Assembly: GCA_028150825.1 (NCBI GenBank)
Contig: JAOGIM010000007.1
Location: 21,460 to 85,459 of the forward strand
Reading direction: 5' to 3'
Length of the DNA: 64,000 nt
From: Paracoccaceae bacterium
GTDB taxonomy: Bacteria > Pseudomonadota > Alphaproteobacteria > Rhodobacterales > Rhodobacteraceae
The stretch's first letter is position 1, and each line of letters opens with the position of its first letter. The notes under the pieces were generated by a model. It made no database searches, was not told the origin of the DNA, and saw only the letters and a program-made list of their open reading frames with translations. A program made the translations under genes and the position numbers. Positions 10,217 to 19,123 of the stretch are shown here, piece after piece.

Positions 10217-12019
10217 TTAGGCTTTATCCTCGAGCAAAACCCATTCTTCTTCCGCATCAATAAGGGCACTATGTCGCTCCACAAGCGCATCAGTAGCCTT
10301 TTGAAATTTCATCGGTTCGCGGGTGAAAAGTTCTGGATCAGTCATATAATCTTCCAGTTTCTGGATCTCTGTTTCCAGCGTAGCAATCAAATTAGGAAGT
10401 TCTTTGAGACGGTGTCTTTCGGTAAAGCTCAAACCATTTTTATATTTTTTATCAGAGGTCGCTATTTCATTATTTATTCTCTTTTTGATCTTTTTTTCAA
10501 CTGCAGATGTTTCTTTTTTCTGAGCTTGATAATCAGACCAACCGCCCGCATAGACAGTCGTCTGACCATCTCCCTCCATGGCCACCGTAGTGGTTGCAAT
10601 CCGGTCTAGAAAATCCCGATCATGACTAACCAAAAGCACCGTACCATCATAATCATCCAACAGCTCTTGCAACAAATCAAGTGTCTCGACATCCAAATCA
10701 TTGGTCGGTTCATCAAGCACTAAAAGATTGCTTTCCTTTGCCATCAGCTTAGCAAGCAAAAGCCGCGCCTTTTCACCCCCTGAAAGTGAGTGCACCGGCG
10801 CTCTTGCTTGAGCATCCTCAAACAGAAATTCCTTAAGATAGCCAACCACATGCTTTGGCACACCACGTACAAGAATTTGATCAGCCTTTCCAGATACGCC
10901 CATATCCGGGTCGCTGGTCAAACTTTCCCAGAGTGTCATATTTAGATCCAGATGCGCACGTGCTTGGTCAAAGATGGCAGGGACCAATTTGGTGCCCAAT
11001 TTGACCTCACCGGCATCTGGAATTTCTTGACCCATAAGAAGTTTAAGTAATGAGGTCTTGCCGACACCGTTGGGACCGACAAAAGCTACGCGATCACCAC
11101 GCTGAATTGAAAGTGAAAAACACTTGGCAATTATTTGATTATCATATGCTTTATTAATACTATGCGCTTCAATCACTTTGCGGCCTGATTTTGGTCCTGA
11201 GGATAGTGCCATTGCCGCCGCCCCCTGCCGGCGGATCATCGCAGCCCGATCCGCCCGCAAATCTTGTAGTGCGCGAAGACGCCCCTGATTGCGCTTGCGA
11301 CGCGCACTGATACCCTCTATCGCCCAACGCCCTTCTGACTTTATGCGGCGATCCATTTTGTGGCGCTGCATATCTTCATCTTCCCAAATTTTATCACGCC
11401 AGGTTTCAAATTCTGCAAAACCTTTTTCATTTCTTCTCACCTGACCACGGTCGATCCAAAGAGTTGCCTGCGTTAACGCCCTCAGAAATGCGCGATCATG
11501 ACTGATAAGAACATAGCCAGCCTTGGTGGTTTTTAATTCATTCTCAACCCAGGCAATGGCCTCAATATCCAGATGGTTGGTCGGCTCATCCAGCAACATC
11601 AAATCTGGAGCTTCGGCCATAAGTTTGGCCAACGCCGCCCTGCGTCGCTCACCACCCGAGGCCGTTCTTACAGTGCGGTCAGGGTCAAATTTTAGCCCCT
11701 CACCCGCTCGTTCAACACGGTACATTTCGCCCAATCCAAGACCACTGGCAGCATAATCACCAAGTGTCGTATATCCCTCCATCATGGGTTCCTGTTCCAT
11801 GTATCCCACCGATGTCTGAGGCGGTATGACCCGCGTGCCCTTATCCTGCTCAACCAAAGTGGCCATAATTTTGAGTAACGTTGACTTGCCAGACCCATTG
11901 CGTCCAACAAGCGCCAGACGATCGCCCGGCTGAACAACAAGATCAAGCCCATCAAACAGGGGATCACCGCCAAACGTCAAAGAAATATCGCTAAGTTGTA
12001 ATAAAGGTAGACGTGCCAT
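10217..12019 (-). CDS. uup: ABC-F family ATPase, Uup type
   Basis: Soluble ATPase with two ABC cassettes and no membrane domain; ABC-F proteins act on ribosomes, and Uup is also tied to replication/recombination intermediates. Cassette 1 has Walker A GRNGSGKST, signature ASGGERRRAAL and Walker B MLLDEPTNHLD. Cassette 2 has Walker A GPNGVGKTS, signature SLSGGEKARLL and Walker B LVLDEPTNDLD. A charged C-terminal helical region (coiled-coil type, as in Uup) ends the protein. The frame can be extended to a TTG at 12055, overlapping the upstream stop. ATG 12019 is preferred because MARLPLLQLSDI matches the family start. Expected product 600 aa. Confidence 0.9.
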   Translation of the reverse strand: MARLPLLQLSDISLTFGGDPLFDGLDLVVQPGDRLALVGRNGSGKSTLLKIMATLVEQDKGTRVIPPQTSVGYMEQEPMMEGYTTLGDYAASGLGLGEMYRVERAGEGLKFDPDRTVRTASGGERRRAALAKLMAEAPDLMLLDEPTNHLDIEAIAWVENELKTTKAGYVLISHDRAFLRALTQATLWIDRGQVRRNEKGFAEFETWRDKIWEDEDMQRHKMDRRIKSEGRWAIEGISARRKRNQGRLRALQDLRADRAAMIRRQGAAAMALSSGPKSGRKVIEAHSINKAYDNQIIAKCFSLSIQRGDRVAFVGPNGVGKTSLLKLLMGQEIPDAGEVKLGTKLVPAIFDQARAHLDLNMTLWESLTSDPDMGVSGKADQILVRGVPKHVVGYLKEFLFEDAQARAPVHSLSGGEKARLLLAKLMAKESNLLVLDEPTNDLDVETLDLLQELLDDYDGTVLLVSHDRDFLDRIATTTVAMEGDGQTTVYAGGWSDYQAQKKETSAVEKKIKKRINNEIATSDKKYKNGLSFTERHRLKELPNLIATLETEIQKLEDYMTDPELFTREPMKFQKATDALVERHSALIDAEEEWVLLEDKA

Positions 12020-12051
12020 AGGGACGCAGCTAATCTGCGTTTGCCAAAAGG

Positions 12052-12786
12052 TCAAGTGAGGGCGCGCAAAAGCCGCTTTCGAGCCGGTGGGATCATACCG
12101 ATCTCAACTCCGGTAAATACATGTAACGTATTCATATGGCTGTCGACAACAGCATGATCACTGACCCAGCCCCCCATCACAAGATAGGTCCTTAAAAGCG
12201 GGGGCATGGCGCGCATTGCCTGTTTCATATCCGGCTTGCGCCGCAGTCGAGACGCAAAGCGAAACACATCTGGCGCCTTGACCCTTGGAAGCCAGCGTTT
12301 AGGCGCAATATGCCTGTCGCGAAGCATTGCAAATGCATCCTGATAGGCGTTTGCATCTGTTCCGTGAAAGGACGTGCAGCCAAAAACAAGATCGACACCC
12401 CGAGTATCGACATAGTGCGTCATTGCTCCCCAAGCCAAGCGCAGGACATCGGCATCCTTCACTTCGGGGTCCACGCAAAACCGGCCCATCTCAACAATTT
12501 TTCCATTAAAGGCGTGCAACGCGGAAAGCTCATAATATTGAGCAGAGTAACTTTTTCCAATCTCGCTGCCACCCTGCAAGTGCATCATACGAAAATAGCA
12601 TACCAGCTGTCCAGTTTTTCGATTTTCAATTAGAAAATGTTCGCACAGCTGATCAAATTTATCGCTGTCTAACCCAGTTCCACCAGACAACCCGAACGTT
12701 TTATACCGAAACATTTGAGCAGCGATAATATCCCCTGATGTATTTGCCAGCCTCGCAATATATTTGCTTTTGATTATAGATGCCAT
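12052..12786 (-). CDS. olsB: Ornithine-lipid N-acyltransferase OlsB-like (GNAT fold)
   Basis: Probable acyl-ACP-dependent N-acyltransferase that adds a 3-hydroxy fatty acid to ornithine to form lyso-ornithine lipid at the cytoplasmic face. The 244-aa protein looks like the OlsB/haemolysin-like acetyltransferase family: an N-terminal core with FRYKTFGL, the segment VEMGRFCVDPEVKD, and FGCTSFHGTDANAY. The ATG is clear. The partner O-acyltransferase gene olsA, often adjacent in related bacteria, is not here; the ABC-F gene follows directly. The function is inferred from family resemblance, so another GNAT acyltransferase role remains possible. Confidence 0.75.
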   Translation of the reverse strand: MASIIKSKYIARLANTSGDIIAAQMFRYKTFGLSGGTGLDSDKFDQLCEHFLIENRKTGQLVCYFRMMHLQGGSEIGKSYSAQYYELSALHAFNGKIVEMGRFCVDPEVKDADVLRLAWGAMTHYVDTRGVDLVFGCTSFHGTDANAYQDAFAMLRDRHIAPKRWLPRVKAPDVFRFASRLRRKPDMKQAMRAMPPLLRTYLVMGGWVSDHAVVDSHMNTLHVFTGVEIGMIPPARKRLLRALT

Positions 12787-12853
12787 CTCAGTGTACCGTT
12801 TGCCCTATAATATCGCCCAACTCATCATGGCCCGCCGTTTTGACATTACTCCA

Positions 12854-13306
12854 TCACTGACCATCTAAAACAGATGCAGCATTAAAACCCCCAATAGAGG
12901 CCAAGATCTTTTGCAGAATGCCTCTGTCTTTCCCTGGGAGTTTAGTCACGCGATGCTCAAGAACAAGTAGGCGGCCTTTTTCAATTCCAAAACGCTCTAC
13001 ATTGCTCAGTACTTGGTTTTCCCCAAAACTCAGTACTAACACTTCACGATTGATTTCGTCGGGCTTTGCATAGCCTCTGTGGTGCACGCGACTGCGTACA
13101 TAGTAAATTGCATTTTCCACGTCGACGCCGCTCGTCGTGGGGGCGCCAACGGCGTTGAGGATACCCTGACGTGTGTCAACGCCAATAATCAATGCGCCTA
13201 TCTGTTCTTGCGGCGGCATATAGCCATGATTTCTGTACTGACCTGCGCAAGCACTTATTGTGAGTACGGCAGCAAACATTGCTATGCGAACGAAAGCTCT
13301 GTTCAT
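12854..13306 (-). CDS. bamE: Outer membrane assembly lipoprotein BamE (SmpA/OmlA)
   Basis: Small lipoprotein of the BAM complex, anchored to the inner leaflet of the outer membrane. The 150-aa product has a signal peptide with lipobox ISAC (lipidated Cys20). A SmpA/OmlA domain follows, in which GVDTRQGILNAVGAPTTSG is the helix-loop typical of the fold, followed by strands ending near ENQVLSNVERFG. It is read away from yceD, and the 95-bp divergent gap must hold both promoters. This yceD/bamE pairing is common in Rhodobacteraceae. Confidence 0.88.
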   Translation of the reverse strand: MNRAFVRIAMFAAVLTISACAGQYRNHGYMPPQEQIGALIIGVDTRQGILNAVGAPTTSGVDVENAIYYVRSRVHHRGYAKPDEINREVLVLSFGENQVLSNVERFGIEKGRLLVLEHRVTKLPGKDRGILQKILASIGGFNAASVLDGQ

Positions 13307-13401
13307 TTTATTAAATATCGCCTCTTGTATCGTCTGTTATTGCACTTTATTTACCCCTCATAACGCAAACAATACCATCAAGAAAGGTTCATCTTAATAA
13401 G

Positions 13402-13965
13402 ATGGCGATCCCACCTCTCACTAAGGCAATTATTCGCTTTATAGACATCAATCCGCGAAAGCCGCACAAGTTTGATATACGACCCTCTAACGAGGTTTGT
13501 AAGATTATTGCAAAGGATCTTGGGCTTTTGAGTTTGACCAAACTCCGTTTACAGGGCAATCTTACAGCGCACGGTGAAAATAGCTGGCGTTTGAATGCCC
13601 ACATTGGCGCAACCGCTGAACAGGCCTGTGTGCTCACTCTTGCATCCGTTCAGACGCGCATAGATTCGACAGTAGAGCGCAATTATCTTCCCCTAAAAAT
13701 ACATGACGAGTCTTCCATCGGTTTGGACGGCGAGGTAGAGATGGAACAAGATGAAAATCTTGAGCCTCTTGAAACAGAATTAGACCTTATTGCGGTAATG
13801 ATTGAAGCACTGGCGATAGAGCTGCCAACCTACCCAAAAGTGGAAGGTGCATCCTTTAAAAGAAAGGCAATTACAGCACCTGGCATCGTCCCTCTCAGCG
13901 ACGAAGACGCAAATCCATTCGCCAATCTATCGACTCTCATGAAAAAATTATCCAAACAGACATAA
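13402..13965 (+). CDS. YceD/DUF177 family protein
   Basis: 187-aa cytoplasmic protein of the YceD (DUF177) family, found just ahead of rpmF in most bacteria; in E. coli and plants the family is linked to 23S rRNA accumulation. The family signature is the core RLQGNLTAHGENSWRLNAHIG, followed by AEQACVLTL and the acidic stretch DLIAVMIEALAIELPTYP. The C terminus NPFANLSTLMKKL is the typical tail. The paired cysteines seen in some homologues are not present at the end. It is divergent from bamE and 154 bp upstream of rpmF. Confidence 0.85.
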   Translation: MAIPPLTKAIIRFIDINPRKPHKFDIRPSNEVCKIIAKDLGLLSLTKLRLQGNLTAHGENSWRLNAHIGATAEQACVLTLASVQTRIDSTVERNYLPLKIHDESSIGLDGEVEMEQDENLEPLETELDLIAVMIEALAIELPTYPKVEGASFKRKAITAPGIVPLSDEDANPFANLSTLMKKLSKQT

Positions 13966-13984
13966 TTTAACGCCTTTGCCTCTT

Positions 13985-14002
13985 GCTAAATTGAAATTTA
14001 GC
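13985..14002 (+). terminator. Hairpin between yceD and rpmF
   Basis: A perfect 7-bp stem (GCTAAAT / ATTTAGC) with a 4-base loop starts 19 bases after the yceD stop. A second small stem (GCGG / CCGC) follows. There is no long U-tract, so this may be an attenuator or processing hairpin rather than a full terminator. Confidence 0.35.
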
Positions 14003-14119
14003 GGTATGTTTCCGCTTTCTCGCTTAATAAAGTTGTACCCCGTGCGCTAAGCAATGTAAGTGCATAGAGTATAGATACGGAACAAAGGGCTAAGGTCCAT
14101 TAAAAATTGGGGTTGAGGC

Positions 14120-14326
14120 ATGGCTGTCCAACAGAATAAAGTATCCAAATCACGTCGCAATAATCGGCGCGCTCATGACAGCTTAATTGCTGAAAATCCA
14201 AATGAATGCTCAAACTGCGGAGAGCTCACACGTCCGCACCATGTATGCGCCTCTTGCGGCCACTACAGTGGTCGCGAAGTCATCGCGTTGGTCGAAGAGA
14301 TCGAGCTGGATGAGGATGCTGCATAA
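14120..14326 (+). CDS. rpmF: 50S ribosomal protein L32
   Basis: 68-aa large-subunit ribosomal protein. It starts with the basic [19 protein letters not shown] segment and carries a four-cysteine zinc ribbon: Cys30, Cys33, Cys43 and Cys46 (CSNC...CASC). Length and motif match the zinc-binding form of L32. It lies between yceD and plsX, the standard order linking ribosome and phospholipid synthesis genes. The ATG is preceded by GGGGTTGAGGC. Confidence 0.97.
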   Translation: MAVQQNKVSKSRRNNRRAHDSLIAENPNECSNCGELTRPHHVCASCGHYSGREVIALVEEIELDEDAA

Positions 14327-14347
14327 CGCGGTTTGGCAACAACTCAA

Positions 14348-15445
14348 ATGACCGCTAAAACCGATAAACTATATGACGTTACGCCGCGTACAGTGGTAAG
14401 TATAGACGCCATGGGTGGTGATCGGGGTCCACTGCCAATTGTGTTGGGAATGGCTGCATCAGCTAAAAAAAATCCAGAGCTGCATTTTATTGTACATGGG
14501 CCCAAAGATGAATTGGACATCCTTGTAGGTGCTCGTAAAGTATTAATAGATCGGTGCGAAATACGACATTGCGACGATGCAGTTTCTATGACGGATAAAC
14601 CAAGTCAGGTAGTGCGCAATGGAAAGTCGACATCGATGTGGTCTGCCCTTGAATGTGTACGGAATGGCGAAGCAGAAGCATGTGTGTCTTGCGGTAATAC
14701 CGGAGCTCTGATGGCTTTGAGCATGATACGGTTGCGGAAACTGCCGGGTGTAAACCGCCCGGCAATTGCCGTTTTGTGGCCCTCACGCAGTAAAACAGGG
14801 TTCAATGTAATGCTCGATGTGGGAGCAGATATAAAGGCTGATTCCAAGGACTTATTTCAATATGCTCTTATGGGTGTTTCTTACGCCCGTAACGGTCTTG
14901 AAATTCCTTTACCGAGAGTTGGACTTTTAAATGTTGGAACAGAAGATCACAAAGGACGCGCTGAGTTGCACGAAGCGCATGAATTGATTTCCCAATACGA
15001 ACAGTTAGGAGATTACAAATTTGTCGGATTTGTCGAAGGCGGTGATATTCCGGGCGACAAAACAGATGTCATTGTCACGGATGGCTTTACAGGGAATGTT
15101 GCCCTTAAAACTGGAGAGGGTACTGCAAAGCTCATTGGCGAGCTCTTGAGGCAAGCTTTTCAGTATTCCCTTCTTTCTCGTCTGGCCCAACTACTTGCCG
15201 TTTCCTCGTTGCAACGATTACGTAAGAGGATAGATCCTCGACGCGTGAATGGCGGAGTTTTCCTTGGACTTAACGGGACTGTGGTAAAATCGCATGGTAC
15301 CGCCGACGAGACAGGGGTAAGTGCGGCCATCAAGCTTGCTGTAACCTTAGCAAACTCACAATTTTCACAAAAACTTGCGGCTCGTGTTGCATCGGTTAAC
15401 ACATCGGCGCACAGTGTAGAAAACGCGGCATCAGAAGCGGAATAA
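14348..15445 (+). CDS. plsX: Phosphate acyltransferase PlsX
   Basis: Peripheral-membrane enzyme converting acyl-ACP to acyl-phosphate for phosphatidic acid synthesis. The expected product is 365 aa. It begins with the nucleotide-fold motif VSIDAMGGDRGP and continues with ARGNT-like SCGNTGALMALSM, PAIAVLWPS and the conserved DGFTGNVALKTGEG. The frame can begin at TTG 14333, but ATG 14348 places the conserved start nearer the N terminus. It is directly followed by fabH after 5 bases, so the two are cotranscribed. Confidence 0.95.
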   Translation: MTAKTDKLYDVTPRTVVSIDAMGGDRGPLPIVLGMAASAKKNPELHFIVHGPKDELDILVGARKVLIDRCEIRHCDDAVSMTDKPSQVVRNGKSTSMWSALECVRNGEAEACVSCGNTGALMALSMIRLRKLPGVNRPAIAVLWPSRSKTGFNVMLDVGADIKADSKDLFQYALMGVSYARNGLEIPLPRVGLLNVGTEDHKGRAELHEAHELISQYEQLGDYKFVGFVEGGDIPGDKTDVIVTDGFTGNVALKTGEGTAKLIGELLRQAFQYSLLSRLAQLLAVSSLQRLRKRIDPRRVNGGVFLGLNGTVVKSHGTADETGVSAAIKLAVTLANSQFSQKLAARVASVNTSAHSVENAASEAE

Positions 15446-15450
15446 ACAAA

Positions 15451-16422
15451 ATGACGATAAGGGCAGTAGTAAAAGGAGTTGGCCATTACCTTCCTAAGCG
15501 AGTAGTAGAAAATTCCGAATTCGAAGTCTCTCTTGATACATCGGACGAGTGGATCCAAGCACGCTCTGGCATTAAGCGCCGCCATTTCGCTGCTGAAGGA
15601 GAAAAGACATCAGATATGGCGATAAGCGCTGCTCAAGCAGCCCTTTCAGATGCAGGGTTTGAGCCAAATGATTTAGACGCAGTTATAGTTGCCACATCCA
15701 CTTCAGATCTGACATTTCCCTCGGTAGCAACAATCGTGCAATCAGGACTAAATATGACGGGTGGGTTTGCCTATGACATACAGGCAGTTTGCGCTGGTTT
15801 TGTTTTTGCTCTATCCACTGCGAATGCTCAGATTCTGTCAGGTCAAGCCGAGCGCATTATGGTCATTGGAGCAGAGTCGTTTAGTCGTTTGATGGACTGG
15901 GAAGATAGGTCGACCTGTGTCCTTTTTGGAGATGGGGCTGGCGCAGTTTTATTGCAGGCCGAACGAGGAAAGGGTTCAAGCGACGACAGAGGTATTCTTT
16001 CGGTCGATTTGAACTCTGATGGGCGGCATAAAGACATCCTTTATGTGGATGGAGGCGTCTCAACTGGTCAGACGGGTTATCTTCGAATGCAGGGAAAAGA
16101 AGTATTCCGTCATGCTGTTGAGAAACTTGCCCAAACAGCAAGTGTCGCCATGGAGAAGGCCGGAGTGAGAGCTGAGGATATTGACTGGGTTGTCCCACAT
16201 CAGGCAAACATCAGAATTATTAATAGTACCACAAAAAAGATGGGCGTTGCGCCCGAGAAAGTCGTTAAGACCGTTAAAGACCATGGAAATACGTCCGCCG
16301 CCTCTATACCGCTAGCGCTATCAGTGGCAAAAGCGAATGGGCAGATCAAGCATAATGACCTAATCGTCACGGAAGCAATAGGTGGAGGATTGGCCTGGGG
16401 TGCCATCGTCTTGCGATGGTAA
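15451..16422 (+). CDS. fabH: 3-oxoacyl-ACP synthase III
   Basis: Condensing enzyme that starts fatty acid synthesis from acetyl-CoA and malonyl-ACP. The 323-aa thiolase-fold protein has the complete catalytic triad Cys114 (AVCAGF), His250 (VPHQANIR) and Asn280 (GNTSAASIP), plus the glycine-rich GGGLAWGAIVL C terminus. It is coupled to plsX with a 5-base gap, so acyl chain initiation and phospholipid acyl donation are coexpressed. Confidence 0.97.
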   Translation: MTIRAVVKGVGHYLPKRVVENSEFEVSLDTSDEWIQARSGIKRRHFAAEGEKTSDMAISAAQAALSDAGFEPNDLDAVIVATSTSDLTFPSVATIVQSGLNMTGGFAYDIQAVCAGFVFALSTANAQILSGQAERIMVIGAESFSRLMDWEDRSTCVLFGDGAGAVLLQAERGKGSSDDRGILSVDLNSDGRHKDILYVDGGVSTGQTGYLRMQGKEVFRHAVEKLAQTASVAMEKAGVRAEDIDWVVPHQANIRIINSTTKKMGVAPEKVVKTVKDHGNTSAASIPLALSVAKANGQIKHNDLIVTEAIGGGLAWGAIVLRW

Positions 16423-16462
16423 TAAGCAAAAAATCGTTAAATTTGTACAAATAAGCAAAAAA
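16421..16462 (+). repeat. 13-bp A-tract direct repeat upstream of ihfA
   Basis: The sequence AATAAGCAAAAAA occurs at 16421-16433 (touching the fabH stop) and again at 16450-16462, 29 bases apart start to start. The spacing is near three helical turns, so the A-tracts could bend DNA on one face. A role in autoregulation of the IHF gene is only a guess. Confidence 0.5.
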
Positions 16463-16497
16463 AGAACCATTTAGTTAGTTCAGATATGCCATTGATA

Positions 16498-16527
16498 TTG
16501 ACTCGCAAAATAGCTCGGCTCTAACAT
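16498..16527 (+). promoter_or_regulatory. Candidate sigma-70 promoter for ihfA
   Basis: TTGACT at 16498-16503 and TAACAT at 16522-16527 are separated by 18 bases and end about 24 bases before the ihfA start. The -35 matches five of six consensus bases and the -10 four of six. This is a sequence match only. Confidence 0.45.
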
Positions 16528-16551
16528 TAGAAAAAACTAGGGATGTATTTT

Positions 16552-16854
16552 ATGAGTGACAAGACATTAACCCGCATGGACCTTAGCGAGGCAGTTTTTC
16601 TTGAGGTTGGCCTTTCCAGAAACGAAAGTGCAGACTTAGTTGAAAAAGTACTAAGCCTCATGTCTGATGCACTGGTGAAAGGTGAACAGGTAAAAATTTC
16701 TTCCTTTGGAACCTTTAGTGTACGTGACAAGAATGCGCGTATCGGCAGAAATCCAAAAACCGGTGAGGAAGTGCCAATCACTCCAAGACGGGTCTTGACG
16801 TTTCGTCCCTCTCATCTCATGAAAGAACGGGTAGCGTCGGGTATTAAAACGTAA
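16552..16854 (+). CDS. ihfA: Integration host factor subunit alpha
   Basis: HU/IHF-family architectural protein that bends DNA as a heterodimer with IHF-beta. The expected product is 100 aa. The beta-arm signature is intact ([21 protein letters not shown]), followed by [13 protein letters not shown] start at ATG 16543 is possible, but GGGA sits at the right distance only for ATG 16552, and [15 protein letters not shown] matches the family N terminus. A MerR-like regulator follows 14 bases later, an arrangement seen across alphaproteobacteria. Confidence 0.94.
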   Translation: MSDKTLTRMDLSEAVFLEVGLSRNESADLVEKVLSLMSDALVKGEQVKISSFGTFSVRDKNARIGRNPKTGEEVPITPRRVLTFRPSHLMKERVASGIKT

Positions 16855-16868
16855 GGTGACTTATTGTC

Positions 16869-17828
16869 ATGAGTAAATCACCCGACGCATTTCGAACCAT
16901 TAGTGAAGTCGCCGATTGGTTGGATACACCGACACATGTACTTCGCTTTTGGGAAAGTAAATTCTGGCAGATCAAACCTGTAAAAAGGGCTGGCGGACGA
17001 CGGTATTACCGCCGCCAAGATATGCTGTTAATAGGTGGGATTAAGCAGCTGTTGCATCAAGATGGCCTAACCATCAAAGGCGCTCAAAAGATACTTCGCG
17101 AAAAAGGGGCAAAATATGTTTCCAGTTTATCTCAGCCCCATGGCATACACAGGGATCAATTAAATGTTGAGAATATTACAGAAAAACTAACCAAACAAGA
17201 TCAGGCGGCTGATTGGCAATCGATCCAAATATCTGACTTTGCGACTAACCTAAGCGAAAGCAATGCGTCCACGCTAATGCCATTTAGTGAAAAAGAAAAT
17301 GTTGATCTGAACTTGAAAAGTAAACGCTCTACTGCATCTCAGACCTCAAAGCGTAAAAGCATGGAAGATCATGTTAGGTCGCACACAGGTCCAATTGCTG
17401 CTACGGTGCCTTACGGTGCATCAAAATCGAACGATGCAAGTGAAGAATTAGTCAAAGAAGGGATCAATAGCAAACCAGCTAACAAAGACTTGTCGGACGA
17501 ATTTCTTACAACGAACGGGCAAGGTAAAAAACTTAAGATGGTTTTTGACGGGGAAGAGGGATTTGGAAAAATTCAATCTTCTTTTGAAGATGACCAAACG
17601 GTACTAGATTTCTGGGCCGACGACAAATTGGCGAACGCGCCTAACGCATCTCTCCAAAATGAAACACTTTCAGAGACTGCGCCACTGGTTGTACCGAAAC
17701 ACGATAGCATCATGACCCATCTTAGTCTGTACAAAAATATCAAGAAGAATAAAGCAGCGCTTTTGGAGCCAATCTTGTTCAACCTCCAAAAACTACTGCA
17801 ACGGCGCCAATCCAGACCGTATAAATGA
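16869..17828 (+). CDS. MerR-family-like transcriptional regulator
   Basis: 319-aa protein with an N-terminal winged helix-turn-helix of the MerR type. About residues 8-75 include [19 protein letters not shown] and [17 protein letters not shown]. The remaining 240 residues are polar, low in hydrophobics and apparently disordered until a basic end. There are no metal-binding cysteines as in MerR/CueR. It is cotranscribed with ihfA and common at this site in alphaproteobacteria, but its regulon is not known to me. The end of the gene lies 65 bases before the tRNA. Confidence 0.8.
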   Translation: MSKSPDAFRTISEVADWLDTPTHVLRFWESKFWQIKPVKRAGGRRYYRRQDMLLIGGIKQLLHQDGLTIKGAQKILREKGAKYVSSLSQPHGIHRDQLNVENITEKLTKQDQAADWQSIQISDFATNLSESNASTLMPFSEKENVDLNLKSKRSTASQTSKRKSMEDHVRSHTGPIAATVPYGASKSNDASEELVKEGINSKPANKDLSDEFLTTNGQGKKLKMVFDGEEGFGKIQSSFEDDQTVLDFWADDKLANAPNASLQNETLSETAPLVVPKHDSIMTHLSLYKNIKKNKAALLEPILFNLQKLLQRRQSRPYK

Positions 17829-17893
17829 ACGGTCTTAAGTGCTATTTTCGACTTGCTCCTTTCCGCAAATTCATTAAGACACATGGAATACGT

Positions 17894-17970
17894 CGGGCTA
17901 TAGCGCAGCCTGGTAGCGCGTCCGTCTGGGGGACGGGAGGTCGCAGGTTCGAATCCTGCTAGCCCGACCA
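17894..17970 (+). tRNA. tRNA-Pro (anticodon GGG)
   Basis: A 77-base cloverleaf with the CCA end encoded. The acceptor stem CGGGCTA pairs with TAGCCCG, the D-stem is GCGC/GCGC, and the anticodon stem TCCGT/ACGGG encloses the loop CTGGGGG (anticodon GGG). The T-arm contains GGTTCGAATCC. It reads CCC, and CCU by wobble. It sits between the merR-like gene and dcd and is followed by a terminator hairpin. Confidence 0.96.
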
Positions 17971-17975
17971 ATTAT

Positions 17976-18011
17976 AAAACGTCCGCTTGCAGATGCTGTG
18001 GCGGGCGTTTT
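17976..18011 (+). terminator. Rho-independent-type terminator after tRNA-Pro
   Basis: An 11-bp inverted repeat (AAAACGTCCGC at 17976-17986 and GCGGGCGTTTT at 18001-18011, one T-G pair) flanks a 14-base loop and ends in a T-run, 5 bases after the tRNA CCA. It should end tRNA transcription before dcd. Confidence 0.75.
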
Positions 18012-18037
18012 GTGAACAAGGGCAGGTAATTGAGACT

Positions 18038-19123
18038 ATGAGTAAATTCCCAACAGGCGTTTTGTCCGATCGGCAGATGAGCCAAATGATAAAAGCTGGC
18101 CAAATATTGGCGACTAGCCCTATTGACGCTAAACAAATTCAACCTGCATCGCTGGATTTGCGACTTGGATCCGTTGCTTACCGCGTGCGCGCTTCGTTTC
18201 TCAGTGGCAAATCCGTCAGCGTAAAAGATCGACTTGAGATCTTTAAAATGCATGAAATGGATCTGAGCGATGGGGCAGTTTTGGAAAAAGGCTGCGTTTA
18301 TGTGGTGCCATTGCTTGAATCTTTAGATCTGCCCAATGATATGGGTGCTGCCGCATCTGCAAAATCCTCCATTGGGCGCCTCGATCTTCTCACACGTGTT
18401 ATCACGGATAGTGGCGTAGAATTTGACCGTGTCCCATCTGGTTATCGCGGCCAGCTATATGTCGAGATTTGTCCACGCTCTTTTTCCGTTGTTGCCCGTA
18501 TGGGGCAAATGCTGAACCAGATAATCTTTCGAGTTGGCAAAACTGTGATTGTGGACGAAGATCTACGCCAATTGCATAAACAGACACCCATAGTCTCAGG
18601 TAATGCTGTTATCTCAGATGGATTGGGATTTTCTGTCGACCTCAAACCTCGCTCGAGCGATTTGGTGGGTTATCGGGCAAAACCACATACGGGAGTCATA
18701 GCCCTTGATAAAATCGCACATTATGATCCAGAGGATTACTGGGAGGAAGTACGAACATCGGAAGGACGCATCATACTTGACCCTGGCGCATTTTATATTT
18801 TAGTGAGCAGAGAAGCAATAAGTATCCCCCCCAATTGCGCCGCAGAAATGGCCCCCTACCTTGCAATGGTTGGCGAGTTCCGGGTCCATTATGCTGGCTT
18901 TTTTGATCCTGGCTTTGGCTATTCCAGCTCGGGTGCAGGATCACGTGGTGTCCTAGAAGTCCGTTGCCATGAAGCTCCGTTTGTGCTTGAACATGCCCAA
19001 GTCGTCGGTCGCTTGGTTTACGAGAAAATGAGTGAAGAGCCGGAACGACTTTACGGATCAGAAATTGCCTCAAATTATCAAGGTCAAGGCCTCAAGCTCT
19101 CCAAGCATTTTAAAACCAATTGA
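18038..19123 (+). CDS. dcd: dCTP deaminase, long two-domain form
   Basis: Deaminates dCTP to dUTP, feeding dTMP synthesis. The expected product is 361 aa, about twice the usual 190-aa Dcd; this long version is typical of Rhodobacteraceae. An N-terminal dUTPase-fold copy contains QPASLDLRLGSVAYRV and SAKSSIGRLDLLTRVI. The second half repeats the fold with LVSREAISIPPNCAAEM and HYAGFFDPGFGY. The frame extends to a TTG at 17987 inside the tRNA terminator. ATG 18038, with GGCAGG upstream, is the likely start. Confidence 0.85.
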   Translation: MSKFPTGVLSDRQMSQMIKAGQILATSPIDAKQIQPASLDLRLGSVAYRVRASFLSGKSVSVKDRLEIFKMHEMDLSDGAVLEKGCVYVVPLLESLDLPNDMGAAASAKSSIGRLDLLTRVITDSGVEFDRVPSGYRGQLYVEICPRSFSVVARMGQMLNQIIFRVGKTVIVDEDLRQLHKQTPIVSGNAVISDGLGFSVDLKPRSSDLVGYRAKPHTGVIALDKIAHYDPEDYWEEVRTSEGRIILDPGAFYILVSREAISIPPNCAAEMAPYLAMVGEFRVHYAGFFDPGFGYSSSGAGSRGVLEVRCHEAPFVLEHAQVVGRLVYEKMSEEPERLYGSEIASNYQGQGLKLSKHFKTN

